A DNA stretch of 64,000 nt from Streptantibioticus parmotrematis (lineage in GTDB: Bacteria > Actinomycetota > Actinomycetes > Streptomycetales > Streptomycetaceae). The notes under the pieces were generated by a model, which had not been told where the DNA came from, did no database searches, and worked only from the letters and a program-made list of their open reading frames with translations. Location: assembly GCF_019890615.1 (NCBI RefSeq), contig NZ_JAINVZ010000009.1, forward strand, positions 186,001 through 250,000, written 5' to 3'. Position 1 is the stretch's first letter. Each line of letters starts with the position of its first letter. A program made the translations under genes and the position numbers. Shown piece after piece: positions 25,837 through 33,822 of the stretch.

Positions 25837-26652
25837 TTGCCCACACAACGCGTCGCCACCCCCCGGCGCTATCTGATGTGCCCCCCGACCCACTTCCGGG
25901 TCACCTACTCCATCAACCCCTGGATGGACCCGGACAAGCCCGTCGACAGCGCGCTCGCCCTGTTGCAGTGGGAGGACCTGCGCGACCGCTACCGTGCGCT
26001 CGGTCACACCGTCGACGTGCTGGAGCCGGTGCCCGGCCTGCCGGACATGGTCTTCGCGGCCAACGGCGCCACCGTGGTGGACGGCCGGGTCTTCGGCGCC
26101 AAGTTCGCCAACGCCGAGCGGCGCGGCGAGGCGCCCGCGCACCTGGCGTGGTTCCGTGAGCACGGCTACCGCCGGGTCCACGAACCGGAGCACATCAACG
26201 AGGGCGAGGGCGACTTCACCCCCACCGCCTCCTGGGTGCTGGCGGGGGCGGGCTTCCGCAGCAGCCCGTCGGCGCGCGCCGAGGCCCAGGAGTTCTTCGG
26301 CCGCCCGGTGATCGGCCTGGAACTGGTCGATCCCCGCTACTACCACCTGGACACCGCGCTCGCCGTGCTCGACGGCGACGAGGTCGTGTACTACCCGCAG
26401 GCCTTCTCCCCCGGCAGCCAGGACGTGCTCGCCCGGCTCTTCCCCGACGCGTTGCTGGCCGCCGAGGACGACGCGGCGGCACTCGGCCTCAACGCGGTCA
26501 GCGACGGCCGGAACGTCATCCTGCCGGTCGGTGCCTCCGGTCTGTTCGAGCCGTTGCGCAGGCGCGGTTTCGAGCCGATCGGCGTCGACCTGTCGGAACT
26601 GCACAAGGCGGGCGGCAGCGTGAAGTGCTGCACGCTGGAGCTGCGCGACTGA
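25837..26652 (+). CDS. ddaH: dimethylarginine dimethylaminohydrolase / amidinohydrolase-fold enzyme
   Basis: A 271-residue pentein-fold hydrolase expected to convert N,N-dimethylarginine to citrulline and dimethylamine. The triad region is complete: acidic residues in FAANGATVVDG and EGEGDF, His in YYHLDTALAVLDGDEVVYYP, and the nucleophile Cys in SVKCCTLEL near the C-terminus. MCPPTHFRVTYSINPWMD is the usual family opening. TTG at 25837 is the start because GAGGAG lies 6-8 nt before it and no ATG fits. A 14-codon ORF ends on this ribosome site. A GC-rich terminator follows. Confidence 0.9.
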   Translation: MPTQRVATPRRYLMCPPTHFRVTYSINPWMDPDKPVDSALALLQWEDLRDRYRALGHTVDVLEPVPGLPDMVFAANGATVVDGRVFGAKFANAERRGEAPAHLAWFREHGYRRVHEPEHINEGEGDFTPTASWVLAGAGFRSSPSARAEAQEFFGRPVIGLELVDPRYYHLDTALAVLDGDEVVYYPQAFSPGSQDVLARLFPDALLAAEDDAAALGLNAVSDGRNVILPVGASGLFEPLRRRGFEPIGVDLSELHKAGGSVKCCTLELRD

Positions 26653-26664
26653 CGCGGCCCCGGT

Positions 26665-26696
26665 GGCGGGGCGGACCGCGATCCGGCCGCCCCGCC
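26665..26696. terminator. terminator hairpin after ddaH
   Basis: GGCGGGGCGG (26665-26674) pairs perfectly with CCGCCCCGCC (26687-26696) across a 12-base loop, 12 bases after the ddaH stop. Confidence 0.7.
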
Positions 26697-26778
26697 CCCG
26701 TTCCCTCCCGCGGGGGTGCGCGGCGCGCCCCGGCCGGATAGCGTCCGGGGGTCGGACGGCCACGGTGGAGGGAGCCCC

Positions 26779-28326
26779 ATGCCCGAGCGCACCCGGTACG
26801 ACGTCGTGGTGGTCGGAGGCGGTCACAACGGACTGGTCGCCGCCGCCTACCTGGCCCGCGCGGGCCGCTCCGTGCTGGTCCTCGAACGGCTCCCGGTCAC
26901 CGGCGGCGCGGCGGTCTCCACCCGCGCGTTCAGCGGCGTCGACGCCCGCCTCTCGCGCTACTCGTACCTGGTCAGCCTGCTGCCCCGGAAGATCGTGGAC
27001 GACCTCGGGCTGCGCTTCGCGGTGCGCCGCCGCCGCATCTCCTCCTACACGCCGACGACGTCAGGGCCCGGCCTGCTGGTCGACACCGCCGACCCGGCCC
27101 GCACCCGGGAGGGCTTCGCCCGACTCACCGGCTCCGACCGGGAGTTCGACGCGTGGCAGCGGTTCTACGCGATGACCGGCCGGGTGGCCCGCGCCGTCTT
27201 CCCCACGCTCACCGAACCGCTGCCCACCCGCGCCGAGTTGGCGTCCCGGATCGGCGAACCGGCCGCCTGGGAGGCCCTGTTCGAGCGCCCGCTCGGCGAG
27301 GCGGTCGAGGCGGCCTTCGGTCACGACCTGGTGCGCGGGGTGGTGCTGACCGACGCCCTGATCGGCACGTTCAGCCACGCGCACGACCCGTCGCTGCGGC
27401 AGAACCGCTGCTTCCTCTACCACGTCATCGGGGGCGGCACCGGTGACTGGGACGTCCCTGTGGGCGGGATGGGCGCCTTCACCGACGCGCTCGCGGCCGC
27501 GGCGCGCGCGGCGGGCGCCGAGATCCGCACCGGCCGGGAGGTCACCGGCATCGAGACGGACGGCGTACGGGCGCGGGTGACCCACCGCGACGACAGCGCG
27601 TCGGAGTCGGTGGAGGCCGGTCACGTCCTGGTCAACGCCGCGCCCCGCACCCTCGCGGGGCTGCTGGGCGAGGCGGATCCGTCCGGCGGGCCCGAGGGCG
27701 CCCAGCTGAAGGTCAACATGCTGCTGCGCCGCCTGCCCCGGCTGCGGGACGCGGCGGTCGACCCCCGGGAGGCGTTCTCCGGCACGTTCCATGTCGGCGA
27801 GTCCTACGGGGAGTTGGCGACCGCGTACGCGCAGGCCTCGTCCGGCACGCTGCCCACGGCGCCGCCCTCGGAGATCTACTGCCACTCCCTGACCGACCCG
27901 TCGATCCTGTCCCCCGCGCTGACCGAACGCGGCTGCCACACCCTCACCCTCTTCGGCCTGCACGCCCCCGCGCGGCTGTTCGCCGACGACCCCGAGGGTG
28001 CCAGGGAGACCCTGCTGAAGTCGACGCTGGCCCGTCTGGACGCGGTCCTCGCCGAGCCCCTGGAGGACTGCCTCGCGCGCGACACGGACGGCCGCCCCTG
28101 CGTGGAGGCGAAGTCCCCGCTCGACCTGGAACGCGAGATCGGCCTGCCCGGCGGCCACATCTTCCACCGCGACCTGTCCTGGCCGTACGCGGACGAGGCG
28201 ACCGGCCGCTGGGGCGTGGAGACCGACCACCGCAACGTGCTGCTGTGCGGCGCGGGCGCGGTGCGCGGCGGCGGGGTCAGCGGCGTCCCCGGCCACAACG
28301 CGGCGATGTCAGTCCTCGGACGCTGA
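26779..28326 (+). CDS. FAD-dependent phytoene-desaturase-like oxidoreductase
   Basis: A 515-residue flavoprotein of the COG1233 group (phytoene desaturase / PYROXD2-like). The N-terminal Rossmann motif VVVVGGGHNGLVAAAYLARAG is followed by ERLPVTGGAA. The C-terminus closes with LLCGAGAVRGGGVSGVPGHNAA, the second FAD contact. The conserved middle block GGGTGDWDVPVGGMGAFTDAL is characteristic. The substrate is not evident, and no carotenoid genes are near. The ATG at 26779 has GGAGGGAG just upstream. Its last 18 bases overlap the converging Rsm22-family gene. Confidence 0.85.
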   Translation: MPERTRYDVVVVGGGHNGLVAAAYLARAGRSVLVLERLPVTGGAAVSTRAFSGVDARLSRYSYLVSLLPRKIVDDLGLRFAVRRRRISSYTPTTSGPGLLVDTADPARTREGFARLTGSDREFDAWQRFYAMTGRVARAVFPTLTEPLPTRAELASRIGEPAAWEALFERPLGEAVEAAFGHDLVRGVVLTDALIGTFSHAHDPSLRQNRCFLYHVIGGGTGDWDVPVGGMGAFTDALAAAARAAGAEIRTGREVTGIETDGVRARVTHRDDSASESVEAGHVLVNAAPRTLAGLLGEADPSGGPEGAQLKVNMLLRRLPRLRDAAVDPREAFSGTFHVGESYGELATAYAQASSGTLPTAPPSEIYCHSLTDPSILSPALTERGCHTLTLFGLHAPARLFADDPEGARETLLKSTLARLDAVLAEPLEDCLARDTDGRPCVEAKSPLDLEREIGLPGGHIFHRDLSWPYADEATGRWGVETDHRNVLLCGAGAVRGGGVSGVPGHNAAMSVLGR

Positions 28327-29322
28327 CCTCGGCGGCCACACGTCGCCCCACTCGGCGTCCCGCGCGGCGCGGTACAGCTCGCCCTGCCGCTTGGAGACGG
28401 TGACCCGCCGCAGCCCCTCGTCGCGGGTGCACAGGTCGAGCAGCACCTGCCCCTTGCGCGTCTGCGGGTGCCGCACGACCCGGGCCCGTGCCTCCCCCGG
28501 CTCGCCCTCCCGCACGGCGGCGACGTAGCTGAATTTCTCGTCCTCGTACGGCAGCGAACCGCCCTTGACCTGCCGGTGCAACGAGGAACGGCTCACCCGG
28601 GCCGCGAAGTGGCACCAGTCGGCGCCCTCCTCGATCGGGCAGGCGGCGTCGTGCGGGCAGGGCGCGAGCACCGTGAACCCGGCCTCGATCAGCCGCGCCC
28701 TCGCCTCGATGACGCGGGCGTAGCCGGGCGGGGTACCGGGCTCCACGACGACCACCGCCCGTCCCGCGCGGGCCGCCTCGGCGACGACCGCCGCCCGGTC
28801 GCGTCCGGTCAGTTCGCCCAGCACGTAGCTGACGGTCACCAGGTCGGCGTCCGGGAGGTCGAGCGCGGGGCCGATGGGTTCGCGGCGCCATGCGGCGGTG
28901 CGCAGGGCGGGGTGCGAGGCGTCGCGGGCGAGGGCGCGGCCGAGGTCGAGCGCGGGCTGCGCCCAGTCCACGACGGTCGTCTCGTGCGCGCCGTCGGGCC
29001 ACGCGGCGGCGACGGCCCAGGTGGCGGCGCCCGTTCCGCCGCCGACGTCGACGTGACGGCCCGGCGTCCAGGCACCGGCCCGGGCGCGAAACGCGTCGAG
29101 CGCGGCGCGTACCGCTTCGAAGGTCGCGGGCATGCGGTACGCGGCGTAGGCGGCGACGTCGGCCGCGTCACGCAGGACGGGTGCGTCGGTGGGGGTCCGC
29201 CCCCGGTAGTTGGCGATCAGGCGCTCGACGGCCTGGGTCGCCTGGCGGGGGGTGAGGTCGTCGAGCCGGGCACGCAGGGCGTCGCGCAGTTCGGCGTCGA
29301 GAGCGGGGGCGGGGGCGTTCAC
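28309..29322 (-). CDS. Rsm22-family (ribosomal small-subunit) SAM-dependent protein
   Basis: A 337-residue member of the Rsm22/METTL17 family, associated with small ribosomal subunit assembly. The SAM site is HVDVGGGTGAATWAVAAAWP near residue 91. The family cysteine cluster is present as CPHDAACP and WCHF, with a further Cys in LLDLCTRD; in mitochondrial relatives these bind an Fe-S cluster. The GTG at 29322 is immediately preceded by TAGGGT and six bases, so a leaderless start is likely. It converges with and overlaps the flavoprotein gene by 18 bases. Confidence 0.85.
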   Translation of the reverse strand: MNAPAPALDAELRDALRARLDDLTPRQATQAVERLIANYRGRTPTDAPVLRDAADVAAYAAYRMPATFEAVRAALDAFRARAGAWTPGRHVDVGGGTGAATWAVAAAWPDGAHETTVVDWAQPALDLGRALARDASHPALRTAAWRREPIGPALDLPDADLVTVSYVLGELTGRDRAAVVAEAARAGRAVVVVEPGTPPGYARVIEARARLIEAGFTVLAPCPHDAACPIEEGADWCHFAARVSRSSLHRQVKGGSLPYEDEKFSYVAAVREGEPGEARARVVRHPQTRKGQVLLDLCTRDEGLRRVTVSKRQGELYRAARDAEWGDVWPPRSASED

Positions 29323-29439
29323 CTCTTCACCCTATGCGGTGCGGGGCGGTGCTCCGGGCGGCCGGGAGGGGCGGGCTCGCGTGCGCCCGGGGGCGGGTTC
29401 CCGTGCTTCGACGGGTGGGGGGGCGGTGGGTGTCTCCGG

Positions 29440-29475
29440 AATCGCTTGTCACCCCCTTGTCTCCGACAAGCAATT
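29440..29475 (-). terminator. terminator after rpsN/rpmB with alternative stems
   Basis: Eleven-base arms at 29440-29450 and 29465-29475 pair at 10 positions. A second CTTGTC at 29457-29462 can instead pair with the same GACAAG (29465-29470) around a three-base loop, giving two mutually exclusive stems. It lies 36 bases after the rpsN stop. Confidence 0.55.
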
Positions 29476-29510
29476 CGCCCGCCCCTCACCTCCGCCCGAC
29501 GCCGCCGCCG

Positions 29511-29816
29511 CTACCAGCTCGCCTTGCGCACCCCCGGCAGGTGTCCCGCGTGCGCCAGTTCCCGCAGCCGGACCCGTGAGACGCCGAAGGTGCCCACGTA
29601 GCCCCGGGGCCGTCCGTCGACCGCGTCCCGGTTGCGTACGCGCGTGGCGCTCGCGTCGCGCGGCTGGCGGCTCAACTCCCGTTGCGCCGCCTCCCGTTCG
29701 GCCGTGCCCGTGAGCGGGCTCGCGATCACCGCCTTCAGCGCCGCGCGCCGGGCCGCGTACCGTGCGACGACCAGTTTGCGCCGCTCGTTCTTCGCGATCT
29801 TGCTCTTCTTCGCCAT
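29511..29816 (-). CDS. rpsN: 30S ribosomal protein S14, zinc-independent paralogue
   Basis: A 101-residue S14 ([22 protein letters not shown]-terminal [24 protein letters not shown]). It has no CxxC pairs, so this is the C-minus form that replaces zinc-binding S14 when zinc is scarce. Its start shares one base with the L28 stop (TGATG), so L28 and S14 are translated together from the Zur-like promoter region at 30096-30132. Expression under zinc starvation is expected from known Streptomyces and Mycobacterium systems. Confidence 0.96.
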   Translation of the reverse strand: MAKKSKIAKNERRKLVVARYAARRAALKAVIASPLTGTAEREAAQRELSRQPRDASATRVRNRDAVDGRPRGYVGTFGVSRVRLRELAHAGHLPGVRKASW

Positions 29817-30052
29817 CAGACCTTCCCTCCCCGGGCGCGGATGCGCGCGACCGCCGCCTCGACGCCGATCGCGTCGACGGTCCTGATCCCCTTCGCGCTC
29901 AACGTCAGCCGCACGTGGCGTCCTTCGCTGGGCAGCCAGTAGCGCTTGCGCTGGATGTTGGGGTCGAAGCGGCGGCGGGTGCGCCGGTGGGAGTGGGACA
30001 CGGCGTTGCCGAATCCCGGTTCCCTGCCGGTGAGTTGGCAGTGGGCGGACAT
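29816..30052 (-). CDS. rpmB: 50S ribosomal protein L28, zinc-independent paralogue
   Basis: A 78-residue L28 beginning [20 protein letters not shown] and containing [18 protein letters not shown]. Only one Cys remains (Cys5), and the partner cysteines of the zinc form are absent. It is the first gene of the leftward transcript, with S14 second. The ATG at 30052 gives the normal start; longer in-frame starts enter the promoter. A TACGGT hexamer appears twice upstream (30101-30096 and 30096-30091). Confidence 0.95.
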   Translation of the reverse strand: MSAHCQLTGREPGFGNAVSHSHRRTRRRFDPNIQRKRYWLPSEGRHVRLTLSAKGIRTVDAIGVEAAVARIRARGGKV

Positions 30053-30090
30053 GAGGGTTTCCCCTTTCGTCTCGTCGGTGACGGGCTCAC

Positions 30091-30132
30091 ACCGTACCGT
30101 AGATGAAAATGAAAACCACTTCTGTATAGACT
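30091..30132. promoter_or_regulatory. divergent promoter region with Zur-like site
   Basis: TGAAAATGAAAACCA (30104-30118) has a good left half of the Streptomyces Zur palindrome (TGAAAAT...) and a degraded right half. It lies between TACGGT hexamers for rpmB (leftward) and TAGACT (30127-30132) for rpmG (rightward), so one repressor could shut both transcripts. The site is much less symmetrical than the one before znuA. Confidence 0.55.
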
Positions 30133-30139
30133 GTGGCGC

Positions 30140-30304
30140 ATGGCCCGCAACGAACTGCGTCCGATCGTCAAGCTCCGGTCCACGGCGGGGACCGGGTACA
30201 CCTACGTGACGCGCAAGAACCGCCGCAATGACCCCGACCGGCTCACCCTGCGCAAGTACGACCCGGTCGTCCGCCGCCACGTCGACTTCCGGGAGGAGCG
30301 ATGA
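30140..30304 (+). CDS. rpmG: 50S ribosomal protein L33, zinc-independent paralogue
   Basis: A 54-residue L33 ([20 protein letters not shown] at the start, HVDFREER at the end) with no cysteine, hence the C-minus form. The ATG at 30140 follows TAGACT by seven bases with no ribosome site, which suggests a leaderless message. The stop overlaps the next start as ATGA. It heads the rightward zinc-starvation transcript with the COG0523-like gene and S18. Confidence 0.95.
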   Translation: MARNELRPIVKLRSTAGTGYTYVTRKNRRNDPDRLTLRKYDPVVRRHVDFREER

Positions 30305-31452
30305 CCGCGGCGGACGCCGGGACGCTGGACGTCGCGATCGTCGGCGGTCTGCACGCGGACGCCCGCAGGGAGGCCGTCGAGACGATCCTGCGCACCGTCG
30401 CGGGCGCGGTCGTCCTGCACCACGATCTGTCCGCCGCGACCGAGGGCTCCGTGCGCAGGACCGTGCGCGACGCGGACGGCCTCCTCGGCACCGGCGACGC
30501 GCCCCTGGTCAACGACTGCGCCTGCTGCGCGCTGCGCGAGGACCTCGTCCCCGAGCTGCTGCGCCTGGCCGAGGCGGGCGGTCACCGGCTGGCCGTGGTG
30601 GAGCTGTGGGATTCCGTCGAGCCGCAGGCGATGGCCGCCGTGATCGACGCCGCCGGCGCGCCGTTGCGGCTGGCGGCCGTGGCGACCGCGGTCGATCCCG
30701 CGCTCGTGGTGCCGTACCTCGCCACCGGCGACGACCTCGACGAGGTCGGCCTGGCCGCCGCGCCGACCGACCGACGCACCGTCGCCGACACCTTCGCCCG
30801 GCAACTGGAGTACCCGACCCTGCTGCTGCTCACCGCCCCCGGCGACGACGCCGACCGCGAACTGGTCGCCCAACTCCACCCGACCGCACGGAAATTGGTG
30901 CTGGACCAGGACCCGCTGGGCCCGGCGCTCGCCGCCGGGTTCGACCTGCGGGCCGCCACCGCGCGCATGCATCCGGCCAGCGCCCTGCTGCCACAGGAGG
31001 CCGACGCGCACGGGATCCGCACGATGGTCTGGCGCCGCGACCGCCCCTTCCACCCGCAACGGCTGTACGCGGCACTGGAGGACCTGGCGTGCGCGGCGGC
31101 GCGCAGTCGCGGCCGGTTCTGGCTGGCCGACCGCCCGGACACCCTGCTGTCGTGGGACGCGGCGGGCGGCGCGCTGTGCGTGGAGCCCTCCGGACCCTGG
31201 CTGGCCGCACTGCCGGACGCCGCCTGGGAGATGGTCCCCGCGGAACGCCGGGTGGCCGCCGCCCTCGACTGGCACCCCCGGCACGGCGACCGCAGGCAGT
31301 ACCTGACGTTCACCTCGCCCGGACTCGACGACGACGGGCTGCGCGTGCTGCTGGACTCCTGCCTGCTCACCGACGCCGAGTACCGCGCGGGCCCGCCCGC
31401 CTGGGAACGCCTGCCGCACGCCTTCGACGGGCTGCTCGACCCGGTCTCCTGA
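30301..31452 (+). CDS. COG0523/CobW-like zinc metallochaperone homologue with degenerate P-loop
   Basis: A 383-residue protein in the zinc-starvation operon. It resembles G3E GTPases of the ZigA/YeiR type, with the metal motif [10 protein letters not shown] (CxCC, near residue 75) and [13 protein letters not shown] in place of the usual switch. A C-terminal CobW-C-like domain follows ([13 protein letters not shown]..., PGLDDDGL). The normal Walker A GxxGxGKT is absent: the corresponding stretch is [20 protein letters not shown], with no invariant Lys. As far as I recall this degenerate form is shared by Streptomyces homologues. A binding or scaffold role in zinc allocation is therefore likelier than GTP hydrolysis. 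The start overlaps the L33 stop. Confidence 0.82.
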   Translation: MTAADAGTLDVAIVGGLHADARREAVETILRTVAGAVVLHHDLSAATEGSVRRTVRDADGLLGTGDAPLVNDCACCALREDLVPELLRLAEAGGHRLAVVELWDSVEPQAMAAVIDAAGAPLRLAAVATAVDPALVVPYLATGDDLDEVGLAAAPTDRRTVADTFARQLEYPTLLLLTAPGDDADRELVAQLHPTARKLVLDQDPLGPALAAGFDLRAATARMHPASALLPQEADAHGIRTMVWRRDRPFHPQRLYAALEDLACAAARSRGRFWLADRPDTLLSWDAAGGALCVEPSGPWLAALPDAAWEMVPAERRVAAALDWHPRHGDRRQYLTFTSPGLDDDGLRVLLDSCLLTDAEYRAGPPAWERLPHAFDGLLDPVS

Positions 31453-31519
31453 GATCTCCTCCCCTCCACCGCCGCCTCCGGTCGGCCCGGCGCCGGCCCC
31501 CACCGAAAGGACTTCCGCG

Positions 31520-31759
31520 ATGGCACGCCGTCCCGTCAAGGGCACCGAGCAGCACCGCAAGCGGCCCAACCCGCTGGACGCCGCGGGCATCACGTACGTC
31601 GATTACAAGGACACCGACCTGCTGCGGAAGTTCATCTCCGACCGCGGCAAGATCCGCAGCCGGCGGGTGACCAGGGTGACCGCACAGCAGCAGCGGCAGC
31701 TCGCCCGCGCCATCAAGAACGCGCGGGAGATGGCCCTGATCCCGTACAGCGGACGGTAG
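31520..31759 (+). CDS. rpsR: 30S ribosomal protein S18, zinc-independent paralogue
   Basis: A 79-residue S18 ([20 protein letters not shown]; ends [12 protein letters not shown]) without cysteine. AAAGGA lies about 9 nt before the ATG. It is third in the L33 / COG0523-like / S18 transcript, 67 bases after the preceding stop. An 11-bp hairpin at 31831-31863 may end the transcript. Confidence 0.95.
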   Translation: MARRPVKGTEQHRKRPNPLDAAGITYVDYKDTDLLRKFISDRGKIRSRRVTRVTAQQQRQLARAIKNAREMALIPYSGR

Positions 31760-31830
31760 TTGACCACCATCACCCGAAGGGGTTCACCAGGCGAAAGGAC
31801 TTTCGCACCACAAAAGTGAGTGCCATGATG

Positions 31831-31863
31831 GGAGTGCGGCCACCGCGGGGGCGGCCGCACTCC
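31831..31863. terminator. 11-bp hairpin after rpsR / in the leader of the next gene
   Basis: GGAGTGCGGCC (31831-31841) pairs perfectly with GGCCGCACTCC (31853-31863). It is 72 bases past the S18 stop and 19 bases before the next start, so it may terminate the zinc operon or act as a leader structure. Confidence 0.55.
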
Positions 31864-31881
31864 TCAGTCATGGAGATCACC

Positions 31882-32517
31882 ATGTCCGACGAACGGGACC
31901 CCTGGTCCGACGAACGGAACGCCGGGGCTGACGAACAAACCGCCAGGTCCGATGTCCAGAACGACCCGACTAACCGGGCCGACAGCATGGCCACCGCGAA
32001 CGACGGGACCGACCGGGTCGACGGGGTCGACGGGATCGCTGCCGCGGACGACCGGGGGACCGCCGCGCACGACGCGGAGGCCGCCCTGCGCGCGGTGGAC
32101 CGCGCCCGCGCCACCTCCAACCTCTTCACGCCGTGGCCGCGTTGGTGCGGGCCCGTGGCGGGCGCCTGCGAAGTCGTGGGCGTCGCCCTGTTCTTCGGGT
32201 CATGGTCGCACCGGATGTTCGACGCCGTGCCGAGCACGTTGCTGGGGCTCGCGCTGCTGGCGGTCTTTCCCGCCCTCTGCGTGCTGCGGGCCCGGCGCGC
32301 GAGGGTCGCGACGCTGCCGCCGGGGACGAAACGACAGCGGATGGCGACCGAGTTCGCCTCGATACTGCCGCTGCCCGCGGCCGCCCTGGTCTACCTGGCG
32401 GGCGGCTGGGACGCGGCCGTGCTCACCGGGGCGATACTCAGCGGCGCCGGCCTGTGGTGGCGCTGCGCCCGGCACAACCACCTCGCGGCCGAGGCCCGTG
32501 CGAGGCTGGCCGCGTGA
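31882..32517 (+). CDS. hypothetical membrane protein with acidic N-terminus
   Basis: A 211-residue protein. About 75 acidic, repeat-like residues (many Asp, with DRVDGVDGIAAADDR) precede RATSNLFTPWPRW and then four hydrophobic helices in two hairpins, with a basic loop RARRARVATLPPGTKRQRMA between them. GGAG lies 6 nt before ATG 31882; 31870 and 31816 are less suitable in-frame starts. Its stop overlaps the winged-helix gene by GTGA. That pairing suggests a membrane protein whose level or activity is tied to the small regulator. No family was recognised. Confidence 0.7.
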   Translation: MSDERDPWSDERNAGADEQTARSDVQNDPTNRADSMATANDGTDRVDGVDGIAAADDRGTAAHDAEAALRAVDRARATSNLFTPWPRWCGPVAGACEVVGVALFFGSWSHRMFDAVPSTLLGLALLAVFPALCVLRARRARVATLPPGTKRQRMATEFASILPLPAAALVYLAGGWDAAVLTGAILSGAGLWWRCARHNHLAAEARARLAA

Positions 32518-32855
32518 GCGCGCGCATATCGGACGAGCCGACGCCCCCGGCGCTGGACGAGGTCATCCACCACCCCACCCGGCTGACGATGATGGCGTTC
32601 CTGGCGGGCTGCCTGGAGGCGGAGTTCGCCGCCGTGCGCGACTACCTCCAGGTCTCCGACGCCAGCGTCAGCCGGATCGCCTCCGCGCTGGAGGAGGCGG
32701 GATACGTGAAGGTGCGCAAGGGATACGTGGGACGGCGGCCGCGCACCTGGCTGTCGCTGACCCGCGACGGGCGCGTGGCGCTCACCCGGCATCTGGCGGC
32801 GCTCCAGGCCATCGTGGACGCCGCCCGCGAGGCGGGGACGCGGACACGGGACTGA
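32514..32855 (+). CDS. small winged-helix transcriptional regulator
   Basis: A 113-residue DNA-binding protein made of a single winged helix: IHHPTRLTMMAFLAGCLEAEFAAVRDYLQVSDASVSRIASALEEAGYVKVRKGYVGRRPRTWLSLTRDG shows the helix-turn-helix and wing, followed by one C-terminal helix for dimerisation. It resembles the PF13601-type regulators related to MarR/ArsR. The GTG start overlaps the membrane protein stop by four bases, so the two are coupled. No metal-binding residues stand out, so a zinc-sensor role is not supported despite the neighbours. Confidence 0.85.
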   Translation: MSARISDEPTPPALDEVIHHPTRLTMMAFLAGCLEAEFAAVRDYLQVSDASVSRIASALEEAGYVKVRKGYVGRRPRTWLSLTRDGRVALTRHLAALQAIVDAAREAGTRTRD

Positions 32856-32958
32856 TCCGTCGCTCGCCCGGCGCCCCTGCGGAACGGCTGGCTCGCGGGA
32901 CGGCAGGCTCGCGCCCCCCGGGAACGGTCCCGTGCGCGCCCGGGGCGGGGCGGCCCGC

Positions 32959-33822
32959 TCAGGCCAACGCCCGCACCGCGCGCCCGCGTCGGCCGGAGGG
33001 CCTGGGCAGGAAGGTGAGCCCGTAGACCACCGTGGCCGCCGCCATGATGCCGAAGCTGGGCGGCACGCTGGGCACCGCGTAGCCGAGGGCCAGCCCCGCC
33101 CACATCTCGCCGAGCGCCAGCACCGCCGACAACGCCAGCGCGCGGTAGGGGGAGTCGGTGAGCCGCTGCGCCGCCCCGGCCGGTGCCGCGAGCAGGCCGA
33201 GCAGCAGCAGTGAGCCGACCGCCTGCGTGGCCTCCGCCGCGCACGCCCCGACCAGGGCGAGGAACGCCAGCCCCAGCAGGCGCACCGGCAGTCCGCGGGC
33301 CGCCGCCACCGCCTCGTCCAGCGAGGCGAACAGCAGCGGCCGGGCCAGCGCGAGCACCGCGGCGCACACCACCAGGGCGATCAGCACGGCGGTCCAGGCC
33401 GCCGACGCCGACAGACCGAAGATGGAGCCGAACAGCACACTGACGCCCGCGTTGCCGTTGGCCGTGGAACGGGTCGTCGTGTAGAGGGTGAGGAAGAAGA
33501 CGCCGAGGCCGAGGATCCAGGAGAAGGCGCTGCCGATCGTCACGTCGTCGGCGCGGCTGCGGCGGCCCAGCACGCCCAGCAGCAGCGCGACCCCGATGGT
33601 GGCGGCGAACAGCCCGATCCGCAGGTCCCAGCCGAGGGCCAGCGCCGCCAGCGCGCCGGTGAAGGCGGTGTGGCTGAGCGCGTCGCCGGTGAAGATCTGG
33701 GCGCGCAACACCAGGAAGTACCCGGTCAGTCCGGCGGCCACGGCGATCGCGCCGCCCGCGAGGACCGCGTGCAGGAAGAAGGGGTGGTCGAGGGCGGCGA
33801 GGCCGACGCTGCTCCAGCTCAT
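32959..33822 (-). CDS. znuB: zinc ABC transporter permease (second ZnuB-type subunit)
   Basis: A 287-residue ABC-3 permease with about eight hydrophobic helices and the family segments FTGDALSHTAFTGALAALALGWD and EATQAVGSLLLLGLLAAPAGAAQRL. It is the last gene of znuA-znuC-permease-permease and overlaps the first permease by ATGA (33819-33822). Two different permease genes suggest a heterodimeric channel, as in several Mn/Zn importers. The C-terminus is basic (RPSGRRGRAVRALA). Confidence 0.9.
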   Translation of the reverse strand: MSWSSVGLAALDHPFFLHAVLAGGAIAVAAGLTGYFLVLRAQIFTGDALSHTAFTGALAALALGWDLRIGLFAATIGVALLLGVLGRRSRADDVTIGSAFSWILGLGVFFLTLYTTTRSTANGNAGVSVLFGSIFGLSASAAWTAVLIALVVCAAVLALARPLLFASLDEAVAAARGLPVRLLGLAFLALVGACAAEATQAVGSLLLLGLLAAPAGAAQRLTDSPYRALALSAVLALGEMWAGLALGYAVPSVPPSFGIMAAATVVYGLTFLPRPSGRRGRAVRALA

